Below, in pieces: positions 10,592-20,649 of a DNA stretch of 38,921 bases (position 1 is the first letter of the stretch; each line of letters begins with the position of its first letter). Where the stretch lies: positions 1 through 38,921 of the forward strand of contig WIXG01000559.1 of NCBI GenBank assembly GCA_009869945.1. Direction: 5' to 3'. The DNA comes from Mesaphorura yosii (lineage: Eukaryota > Arthropoda > Collembola > Poduromorpha > Tullbergiidae). The notes beneath the pieces are model-generated. The model saw only the letters and a list, made by a program, of their open reading frames with translations, was not told where the DNA came from and did not search any database. Both the position numbers and the translations under genes were made by a program.

Positions 10592-11265
10592 CGCATTGGT
10601 AGGGGCGCTATAGAATGCACTAATGGAGCGCTTCGGTGATAACAAGGTGAATCATATGTCGTGCGAGTGTCATGCTTACATTCGTCGTGCTTTAGGCCCT
10701 GCTGCAGTCATCAACATTTGTTAACTGTTGATAAATTCTCTTAATTAGTACACTTACAATTAAGTGGATTCGTTGATTAGTAAAAAGTGCAGACAGCATA
10801 ACAATTTCAATGATTTATTTTGGTCTCAGTTAATTGATTGAAATAAAATTATAGTCGTTTGCTGTGGCACTCATAAAACCTTAAACAAATCATGAATGCG
10901 TACTCGCTGTCTGCATTCTGTTTTAGAATCAATCATGTACCCGGGAATTCATTAATAATACAAATTCCATATCTGCACAAGAGAGAGAGAACCGTGTGGA
11001 ATTGACATTGCATGTTGAAGAACTTAGGCTCTTATCAATTTTTGTCAGCAACACTGCGTGTATGCATGAGTTGACAGTTAAGCTTGCCCGAGTACTAGGC
11101 ATCAAAAATTTTTAAAATGTTGATCGCATGTGCCAACCTTCGTACAACTCAATTGGCGACATTCACACAACGGGTGCTTAACAGTTTGAATACTGCGCCT
11201 TGCATTCGTCTTTTACCTTTCATTGAAGCTCTTGCAAGCTACTCTACTGAGAAAATATACTGAGA
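10592..11265. other. Intergenic, AT-rich
   Basis: This spacer lies between the divergent CBM14 and adhesion-GPCR genes. It probably carries both promoters and perhaps a missing first exon of the CBM14 gene. A short GA run (GAGAGAGAG near 10981) is the only low-complexity element. Nothing else is recognised. Confidence 0.4.
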
Positions 11266-14200
11266 ATGCGTTGGATTCTTCTCCACGACGGCTCACTGCG
11301 ACTGCTGCTGTTGATAAGCGTTGTCTTTTTGCCTCTGGGGTCGCAGGAGCCACGCAGCCTCACAGCCGAGCTTGTGGCTAACCTTCCAGCTGCCAACGGT
11401 GATGGTTACTTGGGGGCAGCGTATAACCAAGGAGACAGTGCCATTTATGTATTTAGTGGAGTTCAATACTCAAACATCATCAAGTTTAACTTGGACAATC
11501 ACACACCTTCGACAGGAGGGACAATGACAAACATAATGCGTGGAAGTGTGGTACCCGCTGGCAGATCAGCCATTTACTATGTGGGTGGGTTCCACAATAA
11601 CGCGCCTACAGCCAACATCTGGCAATGGGACTCAAATGTGGGCGGGAGCTTAAATAACGTTGTCAGCGAGTTACCGACAGCATGTCGGCACACATCATCA
11701 GTTTGGGATGAAAGAGAGCAGTTGGTGTACATATTTGGAGGAGAGGAAGGAAATGCGGGGATACCAACACTTGACACCATCGTCAAATACAGCCTGGAAA
11801 GTGAGGAAGCAGATGTCGTTGGAAATCTACCACATTTAAGTTCAGCCGCGTCAGCAATTTGGGATGACACTAATTCGGTTGCATACATTTTTGGTGGCCT
11901 CACGGATGGTGGAACGCCAACTGATAAGATAGTCAAGTACGACCCTGCTACAGGTTCCGTGGAGTACCTCGGAGTCACTCTTCCAAACCCGCAGGACTTC
12001 CCATGTGCAGTATGGACTGGGAAAAATGCGTACATCATTGCTGGAGTAGCACCTCATATTCTGACCCGCTTCACTCCAGCAACGTTGGACGTCACTCAGG
12101 TGTCTGTGGAAGGAGACTTGCCAGTAAACTTGCATGCAGTTGGATGTGCTTACGTCCAAGATACAAACAGAATCTACATATTCGGTGGTGTTGCAGTAAC
12201 CCCCGATTACGTCTTTCGGAGGGAAATATGGTCTATTGAACTGGGAGAGTGAAACACCTCCAAGTACACCTTCCTCTTCAACCGAACACATTCCCACATT
12301 CCCGGCAACGTCAACGACTGAACCACCCGTGTCAACAACACAAGAGCCAATTACAACTGACGACCCAAGCACAAGTCAGGATCCATCGTCTACCACAAGC
12401 GAACCGTCTTCTTCGTCATCGACCACCGCTGAATCGACATCAACCCCAGAACCAAGTACCTCAACAAGTGGACAAACGACAACTGACGATCCAAGCACAA
12501 GCCACGATCCATCGTCTACCACAAGCGACCAGCTTTATTCATCGCCTGAACCAACACCAATAAGTGAACCCACCACAAACCAAGAATCAAGTACATCAAC
12601 GACCGAGGCGCCAACGACAACTGACAACCCAACGTCTACGGAAAGCCATTCACCTGCTTCGTCTACATCAGCGACCGAAAGAACGACTGACTTTACTACA
12701 TCCGAATCTTCCACGCCTGCTACTTCAGAAGAGACACAGGCTGCCTCATCTTCTACAAGTGCACCAATCGTCGAACCTCAGCCTTCATCATCCACATCAG
12801 AGTCTGACCCACCACTATCGACCACCCCTAGGACAACTACCCCTAGAACTACAACTACAACGCAGAATCCTATCAATCCAAGTAATTGCAGCGGTACAGA
12901 CAAATACGGAACTTATTACGAGTCATCGGCAGGAAACACAGCTTACGCTCCGTGTCCTGGCCGCTCCACCGGCAATGCGACGTGGTTTTGTACTTCTGAC
13001 GCTACATTTGCAGGTTCACAGCCAGATTTCAACGACTGTAGCAACACATGGCTTCCTGAGATTGAAGATGATGTTCCACCAGAAGGAATCTCAATTGACC
13101 CAGCTTCTGCCCTCCAACTACTTGACACATTGTTGGATCATGTCGAGAAAGCTGTCAATTTCAACAACAACATCACGTACTTTGGTCACGAGATTGAAAC
13201 TATTTTTCGAGTCGGTCAACGAATTCTTGTGCAGGCAGATAAGTCAACGACTATGAAGCAAAGAGAGGAATTGACGAACACGACGTTGAGTGTGTACTCG
13301 AGTGTTCTCTCCTTTGGAGGACCTTGGGAAGAGCTTTCAGACCTGGGAAAGGCTATCTCGGGATCTTCATTCCTCGAGGCGGTCGATATTGGTGCCGTGA
13401 CGCTTGCAAGGAGCCATGTTGGTGGAAGACCATATCGTGCGGAATTCCTCCAGCAGCCAGAGTTCCAAGTGCTCGCCGGAGCTGCATCAATTTCTGAAAG
13501 GAAAAAACTTACATTTCCTCAAACCTTCAACCCCAGCAAGGATTCCTATATCGAGGTACCGGCCAGTTGGGCAGACAACTTTGCCACTGCTTTGGATCAT
13601 GTACCGTTCAGTGGGCTAGAATTGACTCCCGTATATGCAAACTCGCTCTTCAATTCAGTTCCTAGCAAAATGGTCAATGGAAACTTGATGTCATTCACAT
13701 TTGCCGAACTGGACTCGAGAAAGAATTGGGCTGATGTCATATTTCCAGAACCAGGAAATGGAGTCAAGATCACATTCCAGCACGATGTGTACGCATGGGG
13801 AAACGAAGCAAGGAAAGTGCGTAGGAAGCTGCACAGTGATAAGGGCGAGAGACCCAAGGCAGTTAGCGGTTCAGCCTCGTGTGTGTTCTGGGATCCAAAG
13901 GCTCGGTAGATATTTACTTGAGAAAACTGTTTCCATTGAGCTTGCACTTCAGATACGGTTCTTTTCTAGGAACTGGTCCACAGCCGGCTGCACTCTTGTC
14001 ACCACGGAGCGGGATGTGACTGTCTGTGAGTGTAATCATCTGACTTCCTTCGCCATAATAATGAGCACTCACGACTATGTTGTAAGCCCATACTTAAATA
14101 CTAATGCTTCCTGAATCTACAGCTTTGAGCGTCATATTATTCGTAGGGAAAAGACCGAGCATTGGAAATAATGACACTCGCCCTGTGCCCAGTCTCCAGT

Positions 14201-15143
14201 CTCTGCCTCCTGCTGTACATCATCATTTACATTTACAACAGGCGGAACAAGTACCTCATGAGTAACCATCCTAGGAATGAACTTACACTGGGACTCTGTG
14301 TGTCGCTCCTCGTTTCAAATATGCTGATCATGGTCACGATGGACAAGCATTACTTGTACCTTAGTCATGCAGAGTGCATCGCATCGGCTATCGCCCTACA
14401 TTACTTCCTCCTGTGTGCCTTCAGCTGGATGTTTCTGGAAGGCGTGCTCTTGGCCCGACTGGTTCTGATTGACGTATTTAGCTCAGGACGTGAGTACGCG
14501 TGGCAGGAACGAACGTCAGCCTTCGTGATACCTGCCATCATTGTAGGAGCAACGTGTGCAGTTAACTTTGCATCTGACGGCGTTGGATATGGAAATGATT
14601 CTTTGTATGATGAGCCATATTCCTGTGATAGCCGTGGTCAAGCTTATACTTTCTATTATCCTCTTGTGTTGCAGTTGCTGGTTGAATGAAGGCTACCACT
14701 GGGCCTTTGCCGTTCCCGTCGTTATCGTGGTAGTGTTTAACACTGTGGTGTTGGGTCTTTCCATCCGGAGGTCACGTGTACTCCAAAATGACCACAAGAA
14801 TGGTAACGTCAAGCGAAAAGTCGGAAGGATTGCGCTCTTGCTGCAGGGTTCTCTCAACCTGACCGCCATCATGGGAATCACATGGGCTTTTGGCTTCCTA
14901 ATGCTCGTCGATCATTCTGAAATTGCTCATCTCGCTGCCTACGTGTTCACTTTGTTCAATGCTGCGCAGGGCATCTTCATCTTGGCCTTTCACGTCGCTG
15001 CCAACAAACAGATTCGACGCAAATTGTCCGTCTTTTCAACCAAATCTACCTCAGCACATGCTTCTCGAGCCGAACATCTTCGAAGTACAGCCGAGGCTAA
15101 CATGTACTCTTCAAGTTCTGGCAGAAGACCCATTACACGTTAA
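11266..15143 (+). CDS. Adhesion-GPCR-like receptor with N-terminal kelch-like propeller
   Basis: Exons are 11266-13905, 13970-14081, 14147-14604 and 14675-15143, all GT-AG, about 1225 residues. Order: signal peptide (1-26); kelch-type blades (motifs IYVFSGV, YIFGGEEG, YIFGGLTDG, IYIFGGVAV) to about residue 325; Ser/Thr/Pro-rich mucin-like stalk (about 326-540); HormR-like Cys module (GTYYESSAG to FNDCSNTW); GAIN-like region; GPS with CVFWD, NWSTAGC and CECNHLTSFA; then seven TM helices with the class B2 signature CWL and GITWAFGF. The stalk is one frame off the propeller: the propeller frame stops at 12252 while the stalk is open from before 12236, with no usable intron between. Summed exon length is one over a multiple of three, so one extra base near 12235 explains it. 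This may be a sequence error, a disabling mutation or recoding. Known family roles are adhesion and tethered-agonist signalling. Confidence 0.85.
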
Positions 15144-15147
15144 TAAA
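15142..15147 (+). terminator. Poly-A signal overlapping the receptor stop codon
   Basis: AATAAA begins within the stop codon of the adhesion-GPCR-like gene, implying a very short 3' UTR. Confidence 0.6.
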
Positions 15148-15554
15148 ATTGATTTGATTACAGTATTTCATATTTAGGATAAGTTTTGGAAATGTTTTCC
15201 GAAAAAATTGTGTGTTCCCAGCTCTTGAAGCGCAACGGCTAAGCGGCAGATAAGAGGAGCAAGGGGGTTTTCTCCCATGCCGAGGAGCAGAGGTTAGGAC
15301 CAGTATCTTTTGGGTTTCTAATCAATTTCTAGTCGATTGGTAGAAGCTTCGGGCCCGTATCAATATACTAAAATCATTTCAACTAAACTTAATTGTGTTC
15401 AACAACGCAAAAATTGGTTGTGCGATTGCTTTCATATCTTATGTTTGTGGTGGTCTGGTAAAATCAAAATTGTTGGACTCTCTCAAGAAAGAAATCGCTC
15501 ACATATAGTTGCTAATCTCTCGCGAGCCTGAAACGATATCTGAGAGGAGTCGAC
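15144..15554. other. Intergenic
   Basis: Mixed-composition spacer between the receptor and the MACPF-like gene. No gene is recognised; an unseen first exon of the MACPF-like gene could lie here. Confidence 0.35.
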
Positions 15555-16453
15555 GCGATTCAAAGTGATCGGCGCCTCCTCGCTGAGGGAATACCGCCAA
15601 ATATCGGTGAACGTGCGCAAGGTGGAGGCGAACCTAGAGATGCTCGGCTACGAAAACAGTCTCCAGGCAGCCTTCCAAGTGGGAGAGCATATAGCTCTAA
15701 CTTAACCTAGGACTTCCGGACTTCGAGGACACGGGATTTTACGGAGATCAGCTACGTTAAGAGCACGCGCAAACTCGCGACTGAGATGACTCAGGCTCTC
15801 GATATGATGGTTTCCACAAACAGCGTAGGCAAATGACAAGTCTGCCTTAAATGCTGGCTTATGCTCACGCCCGCGCCCTCTGCCCGCAGCTCGTTAAGAG
15901 GTGGAGGGTCCAACCAAAAACACGTAAAAGGCGCTTTCGAGTACTTCCAGGAGACGGGTACGCACTACTTCGGGTCGGCCGCCTTTGGAACGAAGTTCAC
16001 CGTTCTCTTCACGAGTCGGAAGCACGCCAACCACCCGAGCAGCTCCAACTCGTAGAACCGGCTCGCCGGCTCCTTCGGCGTTCCCACCTCTGCGGCAGCA
16101 GCCGAATCGTACCCGCAAGCTTACGGTCGTGGGGGCGTGGAGATGTCCGACACGATCTCCTACGGGGCCCGCCGGATCTGGAGCACATCAAAGAACAGTT
16201 CGACGGATGGCGAAAGACGATCGACGTGCGGCCCGTCGTTGTGCCCGGCTACAAGCGGTGGATTCCTCAACTCATTGACAATATCCTCGACGAAGGAGAC
16301 GCGTACAAGAAGACTGTGCGGGACTTTGGGCACTGGACCAGTCTCGACGAGGACAAGAAACGCCTGAGAAAGTTCCGGGGTGTCCTTCAGGAGCAGCTGG
16401 TGAAATACCTCGACAAGAACGCCTACTGCAATACGGGCGAGGATTGCAAATAA
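15555..16453 (+). CDS. MACPF-domain protein (perforin/torso-like superfamily), 5' exons unresolved
   Basis: The exon 15890-16051 encodes a stretch with FEYFQETGTHYFGSAAFG, which matches the MACPF signature Tyr/Phe-x-x-Phe...Gly-Thr-His-Tyr. A GT-AG intron (16052-16119, or 16052-16098 with the earlier CAG acceptor) joins it in frame to 16120-16453. That last exon contains RGDV, EQFDGWRKTID and VVVPGYKRWIPQLIDNI, as in the C-terminal half of MACPF domains, and ends NTGEDCK. Upstream coding-like segments (LREYRQISVNVRKVEA near 15600; YVKSTRKLATEMTQALDMM near 15780) probably belong to earlier exons, but I found no donor with the matching phase. MACPF proteins oligomerise into membrane pores or, as torso-like, act in development; which applies here is open. 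The stop overlaps AATAAA (16449-16454) and lies 32 nt from the stop of the convergent neighbour. Confidence 0.6.
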
Positions 16454-16485
16454 AGTGTTCAAATATTTAAATATACACAAGCTTG

Positions 16486-17336
16486 TTAGTTAAGTGGATA
16501 CAGCTTTGAGAAATAGAATTGTGTCTCTTCGTGGCTGAGTGGACACAGCGAGTACTTCTCCCCACAGGTGGCGCTGGAATTTTGGCTGCCACCGCCGAGT
16601 TGTACAGCGCGCTGAACCGAGCCGAGCACCTCCACAAGATGCGGGACGCAGCTCATTTTTCCTGCCTCCACCGCTTGAGAGAGGCGCAGCTGCTTGACCA
16701 CCGTCAGGATTCGCTGCACAGTTTCCGGCAGTGGGCTGCCTCCATTCGAATGGTCGCAGGCATTGGCCGCCTCGATTTGGCAGAGCGTCCGTTGGAGACA
16801 CTCCTCCCTGTCCAGCTTCTGCATCACCGCAAACATTGACTCCAGAATCGCTGCTTCCCGGTCGAGTGGAAGCGTCGAGTTGCGGCCGCTGCTACTGCTG
16901 CAGAGGGTGCCATCGCCATATGGAAAGGCCTTTCTCTTTCGCCGCCGCCTCCGTCGGCGGCCGCTGGGGTCGCCATAAAACAAGTTGTTGATATTGATGG
17001 GCAGAATCTCCAAGTAACGAAGAACTGCAATCTGCAAACAGCAGTGCTGGTTTAAGGCTAGGGGCCAGAGGTCAGGGTCATGTTAGATGGTGCCCTCACC
17101 TCGAGCATGATGAGGTTGAGGAAGACGGCCTCGAAAGGCGTGATTGCCATGTACCAGTTCCACGTCCACCCATTCGCAGAAATCCCGCTAGGATACAGAC
17201 ACTCCGCCCCATAGGGGCACCCTCCTAGGAGGGAGCTCAAGAGAAGAGCGGGCAACGTCAGAACAGGCACGGCCAGCCTGGATGGCGGCGCAATAGAGCC
17301 GAAGCTGAGGCAGGAGTCTGCGGACGATAGCGCCAT
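16486..17336 (-). CDS. DM4/12-like secreted or membrane protein
   Basis: Exons are 17336-17100 and 17031-16486 (68-nt intron), 260 residues. The N-terminus has a hydrophobic leader (about residues 16-36, VPVLTLPALLLSSLLGG). This is followed by a segment with GWTWNWYMAITPFEAVFLN and LPININNLFYGD, then an Arg/Lys-rich run (about 96-105). The C-terminal half has REAAILESMF, the paired cysteines of REECLQRTLCQIEA, and a final Cys set ending CGEKYSLCPLS. That pattern is the arthropod DM4/DM12 family, whose function is unknown. The conserved Cys pairing and arthropod-limited family make the call good but not certain. It is convergent with the MACPF-like gene and divergent from the Gr-like gene. Confidence 0.65.
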
Positions 17337-17737
17337 GACTGCAGCTTAATCGGTATGCACTGGCCAGGCCTCCGCTGCATTGCTGGCCTACTTTTGGGAG
17401 AGCGCATAATTTCTCAGAGTCGGAGCAGGCCATAACGGGCATGGGGCAATTAGCAGCATTTGCATCGTAAATGCATGGCAGAGGCGACAGGGAGACAGTT
17501 GGAAGTGACTGCAGTGAATCACCATTTCAATTATGCAACAGGAAATGAGAAGAATCATGAATAATTTGGGCCCCGGCCGGTTAGAAGAGGCTAAAGCCGC
17601 TTCGAAGGAGCTCAAACGCCGCAGAGTCCCGAATATTTAATGCAAACTGCAGAAACCCCGCATTCTGAAATTCATTGCACCTTTCTGAAATGCGCAAAAG
17701 TGAGCGGAGTTGATGTCCTCAGCCATTCAAACCGGAA

Positions 17738-19000
17738 ATGGCTTCGCTCCTGCCCACAACTGCCCTCTCGAAACTGAGGGAGGCGTGGCATGCTGGACAA
17801 CAGCGGGCCACGACGCGGAGGGCGCTGGTGCTCCTCGTCCGCTACTGCGCCGCCGTCGGAGCGACGCCCGTCACCATCAACCCACACTCACTCCAGTTCG
17901 AAGAGCTGCGGGGTAGCTGGGGGGCGGCGCTCCTTACCACCGTATTCACGGCGTACTTGTGCGTGACGGAGGTGCTCGTCTTCCGAGGAACCATCGCCAC
18001 CGCCTCCGTCGCTCAACCTGTCCTCCACTTCCAGTTCGTCATCGTCCTCCTCATCGCGGATGGGCTCCATCTCTTCCTCGTTACCAACGCGACGGCGCTG
18101 ACCTCCGTCCTCAACCACTTCGTGCGCTTCTTGGCAGAATTCGAAGGTAAGACACTCGCCCTGATAATTACTTGGACGCCTCCAAGCAGCAGTTTCATGT
18201 CCCACAGAAGCCCACCGCCTAACGGAGCCCGTCTCGCATAAGGAGCGGATGCTGCAGGCGACGATCGTTTCCATGCTGCCGGGCAGTCCCACCGTCTGCC
18301 TGTTCGTGTTCCTGGCGGACCCCTTCGCCACGCGCTACCCCATCTGGCTCGTCGCCCGCCTGGGGCTCTCCTCCGAAGCCCTCCATGTCCTGCTCTCTGC
18401 CCTGGCGGCTCTGCCCTTTCTCCTCTTGACACCCGTCTTCACCGGCTCCTTTTCCTCCCGGCCACCTTCTTCATCCTCTACGTTCACAAGATGGCACTGT
18501 GGCTCGTCCAGCTCAGGGACACGCGCCTCACCACGGCCCCTACCGCTCAGAGGGCGCTGCGCTCCTTCCGTGAGATGCAGGTGCTCCACCGGCTCGTCAG
18601 CCGCGTCCTTAGCCCGTTCCTCATCCCGTTCGGCGTCCTGTGCATCTACGTGCTGGGCATTCTCCTGAACTTCCTCCTCATTGTGCACCGCCACAGACTC
18701 CCTTTGATCCTCCTCCCCATCTACGCTGTCGTCTCCTTCGGCACCCTCGTCCTCCTCGTTTACGGGGGTCAGTCGGGGGCCCGTGTCCACATCGTCTCGG
18801 GCCAGCTCGTCCGCCGGTGGGCCAAACATGCACGTGAGACGGGGAGCGGACAGCTGGGGACGTGGCTCCGCGCCTGCGCCCCGCTCCGCGTGGACGTGGG
18901 CCCTTTCTTCGCATTGAAGAGGAGCACCGCCTACAAACTGGTCCTCTTTCTCGTCCTCCACACCTTCAAGGCAGTCCTCATGTTCGGCAAGCAGGAGTGA
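17738..19000 (+). CDS. Gustatory-receptor-like 7TM protein, one-base frame break
   Basis: Exons are 17738-18146 and 18208-19000 (61-nt intron, GTAAGA/CACAG), about 400 residues. There are about seven hydrophobic helices, including LLTTVFTAYLCVTEVLVF, VIVLLIADGLHLFLV, LIPFGVLCIYVLGILLNFLL and ILLPIYAVVSFGTLVLLVY. The C-terminus VDVGPFFALKRSTAYKLVLF aligns with VHVGSAFAVERHTCFKVLG of the receptor at 29184-30485. Arthropod Grs detect tastants as ion channels. Total exon length is 1202 nt, one short of a multiple of three. The frame switches near 18440, between LLLTPVFTG and LLFLPATFFILYV, beside a T4 run, in the middle of a TM helix. This could be a recent pseudogene or a sequence error. The classic TYhhhhhQF motif is only loosely present. 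Confidence 0.65.
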
Positions 19001-19358
19001 AGAAAACGATCTCACACCAATTCAGCATTGCATGAATAAACAAACAGCTTGAATATTTAATTCATGGAATGGGCGAATTGAAAATGAGTGATGCTCGGAG
19101 CTACAGCACGCGCCCCGACTCTGACCGCACATGCTTAATATTAACCAGCACAGATGATTAGGCATTAAAATCCACTGAATTCGGCCCCAACCCGTTCATT
19201 TTATTCAACCCATTCAAATAGCACTCAGAAATAACAAATTACAGTGGGGCTAAGCTCAAGCCAGTAAAATCACACGAAAATTTAATTCGAGTAGAGTAGG
19301 ATAGGGTTGTGCGTGTGAGTGGGCATGCAGCTGACGAGTTCCCAGCTGAGAACTTAAC

Positions 19359-20101
19359 TCAGTCGCTGCTGTTGGCAATCAGACTTCGATAGTTGGGACC
19401 TTCCCCACCGCCGCCGCAACACGGACAGGAGGAGAGTCCACGCTGACGTCGCGACCTAAAAAGCAACAGATAACAGTCGTCACAAACAAATGTACAAGTT
19501 ATTTATTTAATTAATACTTGTACACTTGGATTAATTGCTTACTTGGCGTAGAGCGCCCCGCCGCCAGCCGCCACGAGCAGAATGAGGATGGAAATGCCAA
19601 CGGCAATGAACGCCGTCGGAGCCTGAAAAAGAAACAAAACCATTTAAGCCACAACTCCGAAATGTGCAAAGTATCCAGGGGACTTCCGTGCTGCTGACTT
19701 ACGTGGTTGCCCCCGCCGCTCGGAGGCGGAGCGAGTGTGGTGGGTGTCGTGGGCGACGTTGGCGTGGAGGTTGTCGGTGTGGTGGAAGTTGGTGGTTTCT
19801 TGGTCGTCGTCGTGGTTGTTGTGGTGGTCGTATTCGGCGTGGTGGTTGTCGTGGGGCGGGTTGTTGTGGTTGTAGTGGGAAGCGGTGCCGGCACTCGACA
19901 GCCCCCGTCACAATTACAGCACAAGGCGTTACAGGGTCCGACCCCGCAGCAGGGCGAGGCCGCAGAGCCATCCCCACAAGTGCCGCCCCAAAACAGAAAG
20001 GCCCCCGCTCCTCGGCAGCAATCGGCAGTGGCTGAGCGGATTAGGAAGCAGGAGAGGATGGCCAGAAGCAGCGGGCCAGCGGCGGTGAACGCCCTCTTCA
20101 T
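19359..20101 (-). CDS. Type I membrane protein with Diedel-like Cys-rich ectodomain and Thr-rich stalk
   Basis: Exons are 20101-19703, 19622-19543 and 19455-19359 (introns of 80 and 87 nt), 191 residues, exact frame. Residues 1-26 are a signal peptide. Residues 27-70 hold 10-12 cysteines, beginning DCCRGAG and including CCGVGPCNALCCNCDGGC. That closely resembles the CNxxxCNCDGGC signature of the insect cytokine-like protein Diedel, which is secreted and modulates immune signalling. Residues about 75-128 are almost all Thr/Pro (mucin-like stalk). A single TM helix follows (FIAVGISILILLVAAGGGAL), then a basic stop-transfer SRRQRG, a Cys-Pro-Cys-Cys cluster that could be palmitoylated, and YRSL, a possible endocytic YxxL-type motif. 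A membrane-anchored member is unlike the soluble form I know. Homology is inferred from one motif. Confidence 0.7.
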
Positions 20102-20649
20102 TGCAATTTAATGTTTAGTAACTTGATTTTAATTAATTCTTTGATGAATTATAGAGTCCAGAATACTGGGAGTCAACACTTTCTACACTTTCTAGTAGAA
20201 ACGACTGAAAGGGAACGGAGGACGGCCGAAAGAACTTATCGGACGGAGAATGAGAGTTTGTGTTGCACACTGCTTCGGTGACACATTTCTCGCTCTCGCA
20301 CTGATAAGATTGTGCATGTACACAAAAGCCCACCAAACAAACGGTTATGCCGCAACTGTAACTCAATACTCAAGTCGTCGTAAAACCGTAGTGCTTAGCA
20401 AAGCAACTTGATTGAGTTGCACTGTGTTGGTCGTCTGTTGAGCGAGTGACGAGGACGACGATGACGCATTATTCATAAAAATGCTACCTCGGCAGTCAAA
20501 AGACGATAACTACAGAAACACAAACATCTGCAGAGGCTTAAAATTCTCAGTCAGCAAGCCCAAAAATAGCACGACGTTGGTTCTCCATACATCCAAGTTT
20601 ATTCAGACACACGTCACACAAGACGCTCTTCTGATTTAATCTCTTTGTG

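Noticed and set aside
16052..16119. Nonsense codon and frameshift in the MACPF-like gene
   Set aside because: A GT-AG intron of typical local length removes both and keeps the frame, so pseudogene status is not needed.
19770..19880. Thr-codon microsatellite as a stand-alone repeat
   Set aside because: It is in frame inside the stalk of the Diedel-like protein and is explained as coding low complexity.
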